Shown here: positions 38,588 to 50,700 of the stretch, piece by piece
How positions within the stretch are numbered: the stretch's first letter is position 1
Layout: the number at the start of each line of letters is the position of its first letter
NCBI GenBank assembly: GCA_025331125.1
Contig: JAOALB010000134.1
Coordinates: 62,001 to 126,000 of the forward strand
Length of the DNA stretch: 64,000 nucleotides
DNA from: Mycogone perniciosa
Lineage: Eukaryota; Ascomycota; Sordariomycetes; Hypocreales; Hypocreaceae
Direction of reading: 5' to 3'
Notes under the pieces: generated by a model
What the model saw: the letters and a program-made list of their open reading frames with translations, nothing else
Told to the model about the DNA's origin: nothing
The model's database searches: none
Made by a program: the position numbers and the translations under genes

Positions 38588-38857
38588 TATAATAAAACGC
38601 AATATAGCTATATAAAGTATAGAGAAAAAGGATTAGGCTTTATTCTATTAAAGAATATACTATAATAGCTTTACTATATATATATAGTTAATATAAAGGA
38701 AAGGGTAAAATATATATATTATAAGCGCCTATATAGTTTAATATATCGCTTATATAGTATATATATTAGCTTATATCTGATATATAAGCAGATTTAAGCT
38801 CCTTAGCGCTTAGTAAGCGCTAATAAGCAGTAGGTCCTTAGCCTACCTAACCCAATA
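38588..38857 (-). repeat. C0 5' LTR (270 bp)
   Basis: TATAATAAAACGC to CCTAACCCAATA; partner of 4597-4870. Better preserved than the 3' copy at its right end (GGTCCTTAGCCTACC). Flanked on the right by ATAAA. Confidence 0.8.
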
Positions 38858-38862
38858 ATAAA

Positions 38863-39648
38863 TTATTAATTTTACAAATACCTTTATAATTCTTATATTA
38901 AAAAAGGGTAATAAATTCTAAATATATATTAATTTATGGTTATACTTTTTTAGAATATATATAATATGTTGATATATTTTAAATTTATAAAGTATTGTTA
39001 TTCCTTTATTTAAGATGATAATAAAATTATAATAGCTTTAATAACTTTTATTTATAAAGAATAAAAAAGCTTTTTAATAAAAGTTTAATACTTTTAAAGC
39101 TTTTTAATAATTTAAAATAACTTCAAAGTTTTTTTTTTAATATATTACTATTTTAAAGTATCACTTTATATAAAAATAAATATATTAAATTATTTAATTA
39201 AAGTAATATTAATTTAATAAATAGAATAGTTGATACTTTATAGTATAGATATTAAAGAAGCTAAATAGCTTTTAATTATATTATTATATTTTGAATATAA
39301 AGTATTTGATTATTATTAAAGCTTTTTTAAAAATAAAAATATTATTTAACTCATATAAATATAAACACTTAAATTATAATATATTACCTTCCTTATTATT
39401 AGTTTATAAATAAATAAAACCCTTTATATTAATAGGTAAAAGCTTTTAATAAATTAACCTTATTAATAGTTTATATTAATAGTTTAATTTCTAAACTTTT
39501 ATTTAATTTAAAGGATTATAGTAAGGCTATATATTAACAATTTAATAGTAATTTTAATATTACAAAAGCTAATAGTTGATATAAATTAAAAGGATTTCTA
39601 ATAGTATGTTATAATAATTAAAAATATATAAAGTTAGTTATAAATAAA
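38863..39648. other. RIP-degraded flank between C0 and G5
   Basis: Continuation of the sequence left of C0 (before 4592). AT-rich, no frame or domain recognised, no LTR structure seen. G5 begins at 39649. Confidence 0.5.
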
Positions 39649-40035
39649 TATAATAATCCGGGTTAATTCTTAATAGTTAAAGTAAGGTTTATAGGTTTAT
39701 ATTAATAGAGAGGTAAGCGATAAATATTAAATAAAGTAATATACTTACAATTCTATAAAACAGGTGGTTCTCATAAATGCAATCACTTAATAAGTTTTTA
39801 AATAACTATATTAAATAAACAATAAGCCAGTTATATATATATAAAAGATATAACTGTAAATTACCTTAAATTATATTTATTTTCCTAATAACTTATAGTA
39901 AATCTTTCTATTAATGTCCTAGGATTACTTTATAGTCCATAGTAACCTAAATAATTTAATATTAATTAATTTATTTATTTAAGGTTCCTTTAAGTATATA
40001 CTATATGATATTCTTATGATGGTTGGGTTATAATA
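39649..40035 (-). repeat. G5 3' LTR (387 bp)
   Basis: On the minus strand TATTATAACCC to CCCGGATTATTATA; same family as the G1 and G2 LTRs. Several GC blocks are retained. Confidence 0.85.
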
Positions 40036-41728
40036 TAATATCCCCCTCCCATTAACTTTATTCCTAAAACCTATTAATTCTTTTATAAATACTGTTAGCC
40101 TTTATAGTTTATAAATATAATACTTTAATTATATATTTTATTTTTTCTATTAATAGAATATTAAGTTATATAATAAAATTCTATTTGTATAAAACTATAT
40201 AGCGCTTAACTCTTTTTTTATTAATTAAAGCTATTAGTAACTTTATTATACTTTATTTATTTTACTATAACTATTATCTTTTTTATAAAATAATTACAGA
40301 TAATTTATATTATAGTAAGTATATATAATAAAGTCGTTTATATAATACTTTTAGTATTATACTTTTTATAGGTTTATTTTTTATTAAGTTTATTTCTTTT
40401 TTTTATTTATAGTATAATATAATATATAATTTTAAGAAAGTAAAAAAGAAAATAAAGAGAAAAAGAAACTAAAGTTTATTTACTTTATATTTAATAAAAG
40501 ATAAATAAAGCCTTTATAAAACTTAATATATTTAAAATAATAGTATTAATCCCTAATATTTTATAGTTATAAAATACTTTACTATAGTCTTAAATCTTCA
40601 AATAAATTAAAGAAAGTAAAATATTATAAAGTAAAAGCTACTATTAATATACATTCTTTTAAAGCCGTTAATATAATTAGTCAAACTGCTTTTAAGCTGT
40701 TTAATGTATTATAAATAGGTTAAGACTTTAATAGAATTATTATAAAGCTATTTAAGAATATTGAAAATATTCCTTGAATTCCTAAAAGTTATATTCCTTT
40801 CCATAACCTTTCTAGTTTATTAAATATTAGCGTTTATTATTTATTATTTTTTATAGCTTTAATCTCTTTAGCTTTAAACTTTTCTTTCACTAATAAAACC
40901 TTAATTATGTCTATAATTAGTATATATACTAGTTTATTTTATAATACTTTTTCAAATAGTAAATATAAAATATTAAATAGATTTAAATATTATTTAATAG
41001 TATAAGTTTATAAATAACTTTTAAAATAACCTTTTTAATTAAATATAGTTTAAGTTTCGTTAAATTAACCTTAATAATTTAATTAATATATTTTATTTAA
41101 CTATTAATTTATAAGTACTATATAGTATTAAACTTATAATTATATTTAATTAATTTATAAATATTTGTTAAAAGTTAAATATAAAAGTTAATTTTTAATT
41201 AACTATAATAAATTATAGAAATATATAAAGTAATATGTGTATATTTATTACTTTTTTATATTAAAGGAAATAAAACTATTTAATAAATTAATTTATAATT
41301 ATTAAAATACTATTATATCTAACCTTTAATTCTAATTTAATAAATAATAGTATTTTAATAATAAATCTTAATAAAATTAATTGTTATAATTATCCTAATA
41401 TTAATAAAAGTTAAACTTTATTATATAATTTATATTTTAAATATTTAATTATTTTATAAATTATATAGTAAAAAATAATATTCTACATTACTTTTTTAAA
41501 TCTTTAAAACTTAAAATACCTTTATATTTATTTATAAGCTTTATAAATACTTTTATATCTATATACTAAATATTAATAAAACCTTATTACTATATTCCTT
41601 TAAAGTGTATTTAAAATTTAAATCTTTTTATTTATATATTAGATTCCTTTTTTATTAAACTCTATATCTTTTAAATTTTTATTTTTATTTTAAATAATAG
41701 AATATTCTTTAATGCATTTAAGTATAGT

Positions 41729-42192
41729 TATAACAAACCATTATACTATTACGCTAACAGGCAAAAGAATAAGCTAATAATCGCATATATAGCAATTATT
41801 ATAACAGTACTAACTGTATATAAGGGAAACATGCTCGGAACGTAACATAATATCCCTCTCTCTTAGGGCTTATCCTTAAACCTAAAGCAATGACCAGATA
41901 GGGTGAACGACGTCCTATCCTTCAGGTCCATACAGTTGTTCTATCCCCTAAACGCATACTGTAGTACCTGCCTAAATACTGCCATATAGCGGGCTTATTA
42001 GTGGCAGAGGTCTTTAAATTGCGGAACACCAACACAATTCAAACCCGAGGCCACCAGCTATATACAATTATTATATAATAAACCATTATACTATCACGCC
42101 AATAGGCAAAAGAATAGGCTAATAATTGCATATATAGCAATTATTATAACGGTACTAACTGTATATAAAGGAAATATACTTGGAATATAATA
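41729..42192 (-). mobile_element. TRIM1: miniature LTR retroelement (464 bp)
   Basis: Two 119-bp direct repeats (41729-41847, 42074-42192) and 226 bp of internal DNA, flanked by ATAGT on both sides (41724-41728, 42193-42197). Read on the minus strand, a purine tract (CTAAGAGAGAGGGATATTA, 41848-41866) borders the left LTR, and TGGTGGC (42050-42056), a possible tRNA-CCA-type primer site, lies 17 bp from the right LTR, farther than usual. No coding capacity. The interior is nearly free of RIP; the right LTR is more mutated than the left. A solo LTR of the same family lies at 1150-1268. Confidence 0.88.
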
Positions 42193-42220
42193 ATAGTATT
42201 ATTATTTAATACTTAATATA

Positions 42221-42579
42221 TATATTATGACCCAAACATGCAGCTATGCATATATATATTATATATTGATATACGTGACCTGGACTGACAGCTATATCGC
42301 AGTCCCTAGTTCTTATACTATAGTCCGCGCTTTTAAAAGGTTAGTCTATAACTTAAAGATAATTAGTCCTTAGTATATCTCCTTTATATATAAGACTAAA
42401 TAAGCTACAATTATTTAATATAGTTACTTAAATAATCATTAATAATTGCATTTATTAGAACTGCCTATTCTATAGAATTATAACTATATTACCCTGCTTA
42501 GTATTTATCTTTAACCTCTTTATTAAGATACACCTATAAACCTCGGTTTAACTATTGAAAAAGAACCCAGATTATTATA
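42221..42579 (+). repeat. G3 5' LTR (359 bp)
   Basis: TATATTATGACCC to AGATTATTATA; the 3' copy reads TGTATCACGACCC to GGATTATTACA. Equal length and mainly transition differences. Confidence 0.9.
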
Positions 42580-43039
42580 CGTTAACGACTTTTATTTAGA
42601 AAGCCACTAAAAGTTTCAAGTAATAGTGTAAGTATATTTACTGTAATATCCTTTTCTAACAATTTACCCTCTATTCCACCTCCTCGCTAAAGGCAGGATA
42701 ATAATAGAAAAAATAATATAAGTAAAAGCAAAGATAAAGATAAAGTCAATAAAATAAAATCACTATATATTTGTATAAAGGAAGCCTTTGAGTATATAAA
42801 AGCCTTTTATATAGAATAAAAGTAACGCTATTAGTATTTAATTACTAAAAACGCTAAGCTTAATTAAATAATTTACTAATAATAAATAACCATTATAAAG
42901 TTACAGAATTAAGTATTACCTGCACCTGCTTTAAACCCTATATTAAACTATAAAAGAAACTGACCATTAAAGGACTTAAAAGAGTAATTTAAAATATAGC
43001 CTATTAAACCCTTTAATAAAAGTATTATAGCATTTCAAC

Positions 43040-46000
43040 TGTTTTTTACTTAACTATATAACTACTTTACCTACTTTTTAACTAGGCTTAATATAGAAAT
43101 TAATAAAGTCTTTTTAACTGCTAGATAATTTAAAGAAAATGCCTTAAAGTAGTGTAAACCTACTTAAAGGGATTTCTTTAATAATAAAAGTAAAGCTAAT
43201 AAGTAAACTTAACTTATATTTACCAGCTATAATTAATTTAAGTAAAAATTAAAAAATATCTTTACTAATATTAATAAAGAATATACTATAGAAAATAAAC
43301 TTATAAACTAAATTTAAAAAAGAAAATGCTTTAACTATATTATATACTTTAAAAACTATATTTTTAAAGTTAAATAAAAAGAATTCTGCCTTTATTAAAT
43401 GCTTTTATAATAAATTTAAATTAAAAGTTAAAAAAGAAGTTTATATATTCTTTTGTAATAAAAGTATTATTAAATTTATTAAAAAATATATAAATGCAGA
43501 TAATTTACTTTATAAACTCTATTTAAATATAAAGAAAGGATAATAAGAATTTAGATAAGTTTATAAATATTAAAAATATATAAATTAAAGTAAAAAGCAA
43601 GAAAAATATATTATTAGCTTTAATAATAAAAAGCTTAATTAAATAGATTTAAATATTCTTTAAAAGAGAAAGGTAAAGGTTATTTATTATAACTATAATA
43701 AGCTAAGATATATTTTAAAGGACTATAAAGCTTTATAAAAGCTAAGAACTAATAAACTTTAAAAGCCTATACTAAAACTTAAATAAAAGGTTAATATAGT
43801 TTTAAAAGTTACTAATTATATATTATTTAACTGGAATATATACTATAATAATAGCTGCTTTATTTATAAATCTGGTAAAGATAAAAGCAGATAATATTTA
43901 AGATAACTTAAAAGAATATCTATAATAAACTAAAAGGGATATTAATTAAGATTTAAATCTTTAATTTTTAAAGATATATTTAAAGAAGATAAAGTAAATA
44001 AGTATTTATTATACCTAGATAGTTTAATAAAATAAAACCTAAACTCTAGCTATATAAAGTTAAATAGGGATAATAGTATTTTAAATAAATAAATAATTAC
44101 TATAATGAATTATTAATATTTTAATTAAATTACTGCAGGCAATAAAAGATAAACTAGCAGTAATAACTTTAATAATAAAAATAAAAATGACCCTTTATAA
44201 TATAGATTATTATAATATAATACTATACTTTTAAAACCAGAAAATATATTATTAATATATAGTAACTTTAGGAATAAGTTAAATAAGTATTACCTTTATA
44301 TAGTTAAAAGAATTACTATAAGTATATTACTAGACAGGATATATTTACGCCTATATAAACAGCTCTATATATAAAATAAAGCTAATAATAAAATAGCTAT
44401 TAAAGCAATTCTAGCTGCCCTAGCTATATAAGCGGAACCTATATATAGTTACAGATAAAGAGATTACACTATAAATAACCCTATTTATAAAAAGCACTAC
44501 GCTAAATCTTAAGTTATTTATATTATAAATAGCTATATAGTATACTTCTATAAGAAAGTAAAGTATAATATATTCTTAATTAAAATCCTATTTTATCCTA
44601 TAAAATAAATATAAAATTATAATACTTTCAAAAAATAAATTATAACTATATAGTATTAAGACCTTAAGGTTATTATTATTAAATTAAACACCAAAACCTT
44701 AAAGGAATACTATTAGCTACAAAGATTTGAAAAGTGTAAGTTTAAAGGATATTATATCTATTGCCAGGAAATATTAATAAAATAGCACTTCCACTATAAT
44801 AAAAGGTTTAAATATAATTAATAATACTACTTAAAGTATAATAGCTTAAGGTATATTATATATAAGTAAAATAAATTAAGGGAATAGTATATATAATAAG
44901 CTAATAATACCCTATACTTATCGCTAAACTATATATACTATTAAAAGGATAAATGTATTATTTACTTATAAGAAAAACTTTAAGAATAGCGAATATAGAA
45001 ATATATAAAATATAAACCTGCCTTAAAAGATAAAAAGATTAATTAGATTATAAAAGAGCTATATTGAAACTAGTTTAATTTTATTACTTATAAAGGAACT
45101 GCCTATAATAAAAAAAGGTAGCATTTACTTTAAAGAACTTTAATTAACTGCGAAATTTATATAAAATAAAAGAAAATTAAGAAATAATTAATATTACCTG
45201 TAAAAGGGCTATAAAGCAATAATTAATAAATTATATCTTTTAAAATATTAAATAATAAAAGTAATAATAAAGATTTACTATATCTTAAGTTAAAGATAAT
45301 AGTTAAAGGATATTAGCTATCTATATTAATAGATAGTAAAGTAATAGGCAATTTTATTATACCTATAACTATAAATCGCTTATGGTTACTTTAAAAAAAG
45401 AAAACTAAACTGTATTAACTTTATTAAGCAGAAAAGGGAGCCTTTACATATAATAATAGATAAGTTAAGTAAAAGATTAATTATTTTAAACTTAAAATCG
45501 CTAAATATAAAAAAGTAGTTTTTTATAATATAGTAAATATTAATAAATATAATATTATTCTCGGTTATCTTTAATTAAAATATAATAACCTTAATATTAA
45601 TTAAGAGAATAGCTAGCTTTATTAGTGTAATAATACAGTTTCCTTAGTAATTGAAACTATTAGAAAGGATTTAGCTATAGGAAGAAATCCTAAAATATAA
45701 AATCTTTAAATAAGCTAATAAAAGGAATTCAGAAAGTTACCTTTAATTTAATTACAGAAATAATCCACCTAGGAATAAAGTTTAAATAAAATAAAGGGAA
45801 AGATAAATAAATCTAAAGAATAATTGCCTTTTTATAGAAAATATTGAATAATATAAATAAAATACTTAAAATAAAAAGCCTTAAAGCAGTAATATTGCTA
45901 AAATAACTATAAAATATCTTTAAGAAATACTAGAAGTATAATAGATTATTTAAAGAAATACTTAATATAAAGCTATTAAAGTACAGTTAATAAAACTATA

Positions 46001-48765
46001 TAATTAAGCTTAAAAATAAAGTAAGCACTACCTTTTATAAAATTTATAATTTAAATAAAAAGGAGCTTAAAAGCTTACGCGACTATTTAAATAATATATT
46101 AGCTAAAGGGTATATTTAATACTCTTTATTAAAAGTAGGCTATCCTATTATATTTATATTAAAGAAAAGAGGTAAACTATAGTTAATTATAGATTACTGA
46201 TAGTTTAATAAAGCTACTATTAAAGATAAAACTCTACTACTGTTAATTATAGAATTGCGGGATAAACTATATAGGAAAAAGTAATTTACAGCGCTAAATC
46301 TTAAAGGCGCTTAGAACTTTATCTAAATTAAAGAAAAATATAAATAAATAACCGCGTTTTAAATTAAATACAGCTTATTCAAATACCTAATTATACCTTT
46401 TAGTTTTATTAACGCCCCTGTAATATTTTAAAAAATAATTAATAATATATTAAAGAAGTACTTTAATATCTTTATAGTTATTTACTTAAATAATATTTTA
46501 ATCCTTTTAAATACCTTTAAGAAATATAAAGTATATATCTATAAAGTATTATAGATATTATAAAATGCTAAATTATTTATAAAACTGAAAAAAATGCGAA
46601 TTTTATATATAAAAGGTTACTTTTTTAAAGTATATTATAACCTGTAAGGAGATTTATATAAATCTATTAAAAATATAAGCAGTAAAAGACTAGCCTATAC
46701 TTATAATATTTAAAGAAGTCTAAAGCTTTTTAAGATTTATTAACTATTATTAATAATTTATTAAAGGCTATAAATGTATTATATAAACTCTCTATAAATT
46801 TATTAAAAGAAATTAAAAGTTTTTATAACTATTAAATATATAAAAAGCCTTTAATAAATTTAAATAGCTTATCTCGGAAAAACTTATATTTATTATATTT
46901 AACCTATTTAAAGAAATAAAAGTTAAAATAAATAGTTTTGACTTTATTATAAAAGCTTAATTTAATTAAAAGGATAAAAACAGTAAATTACACTTTATTA
47001 CCTTTTATTTTTAAATACTATATAGCGCAAAACTAAGTTACTTAATATATAATAAGAAATTCTTTACTATTATTTTTATATTTAAAGAATAGTAATATTA
47101 CTTATTAAAAGGAATATATAAAGTTAAACTATATATTAACTATAAGAATATTATATACTTCGCGATAGTTTAATAACTCTTTAAAAGATAGATTTACTAT
47201 ATAGAATACCTTTTAGAATTCGATTATATTTTAATTTACTAAAAAGGATCTAAGAATAAATAAGTAAATGCATTTAGCAGATAAATTAACTATAATTAGG
47301 GAAAGATTAAATATACTAGGCAGATCTTAAAATAAACCTTTAAAGGATATTATTAATAAATAGTATTTTAAGCCATATATAAAGTATTTAATAATAATAC
47401 TATACTTTAATGCATTAAAAAGTATTATATTACTTAAAATAATAATAAATTCCTAGAAAATATAGAATTTAATAATAAAAGAATTTAATAATAAAATAAA
47501 AAGATTTAAATCTTAAATAAACTTTAAAACAATATAGTTATAGAAGTCTATTAATATCCAGTATATAGATATAAAAGTATTCGCAAAATATATAAATAAA
47601 TTTAAAGGTACTTTAAGTTTTAAAGGCTTAAAAAAGTAATATAAAACGTTATTTCTCGCTATATAATTTATAAAACAGTTAAACCTTTAAAAAATAAGCT
47701 ATATAGTAAACTTTAACCTTTACTAGTACTAAAACAACTATAAAAGTTAATTTCATTAAACTTTATTATTAAACTACTATTATCTATTAAACTAAAATTA
47801 AAAGTTAAGTATAATAGTATTATAATAATTATAGACCGATTTATTAAATACTTTTACTTCCTTTTATATAAGGAAATAATAGATATAGAAACGCTAGCTT
47901 ATATATTTTTGCGATTTATTGCAGCTAACTATATAATTCTATTTAAGATTATTTCTAACTAAGGATTAACCTTTATATTTAAATTCTAGTAAGTATTTAT
48001 AAACCAGTTAAAAACGAATTATAAGCTTAATACTGTATACTACCTATAGATGAATAGATAGATAGAATGCATTAACTAGGTTAAAGCCTATTTAAAAAGT
48101 TAGATTAACTTTAACTAAAACAATTAAGTAAAGAACTTACTAATTGTATAGATATCCTATAACAGTAATATCTTAAAGTTAACTAGACTTAGCCCTATAT
48201 ACATTAACTACAGCTTTATACTAGATATATATAGAGCGCTAAGGAAAGGCCTATATATTAATAAAGTATAAATTAAAGTTAAAGATATAAAGTAGTTATA
48301 TAAAGAAATATAGGTATACTTTTACTTTATATAAAAAAAGAAAAGTATATTAATAAATATAGATTAAAGGGATTAATCTTTAAAGAGGGAGATATAGTTT
48401 ATTTATACTATTATTTACTAAGAAAAAAGACTGCGAATATTAAAATAATACAATTAAACAATAAATTAAATTGTAAAAAACTTAAACCTTACCTAGTTAA
48501 AAAGGTTATTTTAAAAGTTATTTATAAACTTATACTACTAGATAATATCTAGATTTACCTGGTATTTTACATTTTACTATTTAAGAAAGTATTATAAAAT
48601 AAATTAAAAAATAGACTAATTATAGACTTAATTAAAGTCTTGGCAGTTAGAAAAAATATAAAGTAAAAGAAATTAAGGCTATATAAATAAAAGATAATAA
48701 ATGCTGGTATTGAATTAAATAGAAAAACTATAGAGAGGAATATAACTCTTAGGAATGTATTAAAT
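43040..48765 (+). pseudogene. G3 gag-pol remnant with chromodomain
   Basis: Gag about 43040-43730 ends with a zinc knuckle whose Cys/Cys/His/Cys codons all read TAT (43686-43730). PR end around 45550-45630 (IILGYL). RT 46130-46520 shows LNKATIKDKT, TALNLKGA and the catalytic box IYLNNILIL (Asp-to-Asn). RNase H about 46920-47120. Integrase about 47790-48260. Chromodomain 48625-48765 shows KEIKAI and KNYREEYN with stops replacing Trp. The domain order PR-RT-RH-IN-CHR defines a Ty3/Gypsy chromovirus. Confidence 0.82.
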
Positions 48766-48849
48766 ACTTATTAAACATTAAAATAAAACTTAAACAGTTT
48801 TATTAGTCTTTAAAATTAAAGAACCTATATTTATAAACTCTTCGCTAAT

Positions 48850-49150
48850 CCCGAAAAAGGATTAATCTACCTCGCCAATAACCCTTAATGCTTAGATATC
48901 TTTAACTATATACTGCTTATAGGCATTAAAAGCAAAAAGAATATTATCCTCTATATTAAGCTCCGCTATACTTTAATAAGTTAACTCTTTACCCCACTCT
49001 TTAAGTTTCTTATAAATCTTATAAATCTAAGCTAAATAACCTACTATTATAGAAAGATATTTTTATAGTTTAGATATTTACTGCTATAGGTTTATTAAAT
49101 TATCGCTAGCCTTTTCCTTTTCGCAATTAAGTTTTTTCTGCTAATTAAAA
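48850..49150 (-). pseudogene. G3 antisense coiled-coil frame, RIP-broken
   Basis: On the minus strand a frame free of stops except TAA/TAG at probable Gln codons reads a Leu/Lys/Glu/Gln-rich helix-like segment, then YKKLKEWGKELTY, SIAELNIEDN and KDI-x-ALRVIGE. It occupies the same place, between chromodomain and 3' LTR, as the open antisense frame in G4 (60612-60869) and has a similar layout. Homology of the two is suggested by position and composition rather than by strong identity. Confidence 0.35.
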
Positions 49151-49530
49151 AGACAAATAACTAAAAAAAAGAAGGTTAGCAACGCAAAGATATAATATAT
49201 AAAGAACCTATAAAACAAAGCCACTAGCACCTTATCGCAAGCTTTCTTTTAATAGACGTATTTAAAATAAAATAAATTTCTGTTTAGTATTTAGTAATAC
49301 AGCTTATTCCTAAAATAATAAATATACAGTATATCTATTAAAGAACCTTAAATAGAAATAGACAATAAAAGGATATTACGTTTATAGTCTTTTCGGGTAA
49401 TAATTAAAGACTTCTTTAATATACAGTTATTTATAACGAATATATAATAAAAGGAAGGAAAGAAATAATATATAATAAAAGAAAAGGAGAATTTACAGTC
49501 TTAGGGATAAAACTATTAAGAGGGGGATAT

Positions 49531-49889
49531 TGTATCACGACCCGAATATACGGCTATGCATATATATATTACTTGTTAATATATATAACCTGGATTAACG
49601 GCCAGATCGCGGTCCCCGGTTCTTATACTATAGTCCGCGCTCTTAAAAGATTAGTCTATAATTTAAAGATAATTAGTCTTTAATATATCTCCTTTATATA
49701 TAAAACTAGATAAGCTATAATTATTTAGTATAGTTACTTAGAAAGTTATTAATAATTGCATTTACTAGAACCGCCTATTCTATAGAATTGTAATTATATT
49801 ACCCTGCTTAGTATTTATCTTTAACCTCTCTGTCAATATAAACCTATGAACCTCGGTTTAACTGTTAAGAAAGAACCTGGATTATTACA
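49531..49889 (+). repeat. G3 3' LTR (359 bp)
   Basis: Starts TGTATCACGACCC, preserves GGCCAGATCGCGGTCCCCGG, and ends GGATTATTACA before ATATA. Less RIP than the 5' LTR. Confidence 0.9.
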
Positions 49890-50286
49890 ATATAGCTTAA
49901 AGTATTATTTATTAATAATATCCTTTAAAGTATATTAAAACTTATTTAATATACTTAACTTTTCTTTAATTATAATTAATTTATTTATTAAATATATTTA
50001 TTTATTTATTTTTAAATCTTTTTTAATAAATTAAAATATAATTAAATTTTAAAAGATACTTTATATAATAAATTTATTTTTTAAAAAGTTATTAAACTAT
50101 TATAAAATATATAATATTTCTATAATTAATATATACTTTAACTTTATATATTCTTTTTAATAAATAGTATTATTATTTTTTAAATATAAAAATAATAATA
50201 AGAAATTCTTTATTATATATTAAGTAATTTAACTCTATATTATATAATACTTTAAAGTAAAAGGTAATAAAGTATAGTTTACTATT

Positions 50287-50700
50287 TATTTAATTATAAA
50301 TCCTGTAAAAGTAAAGCTTTATATAATTTATATAAATAAAGAACTTTATATACTATATAATATACCCTTTAAATGCAATAGTTTAAATAAAGCGCTTATA
50401 TTCCCTGTAATTATATATAAAGGTAAGGCATAAAGGACTTTTCTATTAACCTTAACTATAGCTGCAGTGCCTAGATCTAGTTAAACTAAGACTTTTTCCA
50501 GATATATTTACGTATTCCCTTTTAAAGGGAATCTTAATATATTTTAATTCCTTTAAAACAGAATTAAACTTATAACCTCAAGCTATATTAAATATTTCGC
50601 GTAAAATAATACTAGGCTTATAACTATTAAACTATAAAGCTTATAAAAGTAAAGCTTTATATAATTTATATAAATAAATAACCTTATATACTATATAATA
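50287..50700 (-). mobile_element. TRIM2b: RIP-degraded copy of TRIM2 (414 bp)
   Basis: 76-bp terminal repeats (50287-50362, 50625-50700) and interior align end to end with TRIM2a at 27219-27633; flanks are CTATT on both sides (50282-50286, 50701-50705). Almost every CA/TG of TRIM2a is TA here, including the primer site, now CTAGGCTTATAAC. It is inserted in the RNase H region of G5. Confidence 0.9.

Larger units (their letters stand above)
4597..38857 (-). mobile_element. C0: outermost LTR retrotransposon, interrupted by C1
   Basis: Two direct repeats, 4597-4870 and 38588-38857, share start (TATAATA) and end (AATA) and are flanked by the same 5-mer ATAAA (4592-4596 and 38858-38862). Next to the left LTR lies TACCCCCTAATTAA, a polypurine tract when read on the minus strand, so the left copy is the 3' LTR and the element runs on the minus strand. 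C1 with its own TTATA duplication splits the internal part. Without it C0 measures about 6.76 kb. RIP is so heavy that I could not decide between Copia and Gypsy from the domains. Confidence 0.75.
42221..49889 (+). mobile_element. G3: complete-length chromovirus (7669 bp)
   Basis: 359-bp LTRs at 42221-42579 and 49531-49889 with exact ATATA duplications (42216-42220, 49890-49894). The polypurine tract AAGAGGGGGATAT precedes the 3' LTR. Internal order as in G4. RIP damage is intermediate between G4 and G1. Inserted in the integrase part of G5, 28 bp from TRIM1. Its U3 (GACCC, GGCTATGCATATATATATT) differs from that of G1/G2 and G4, while the 3' half of the LTR is shared. Confidence 0.9.
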
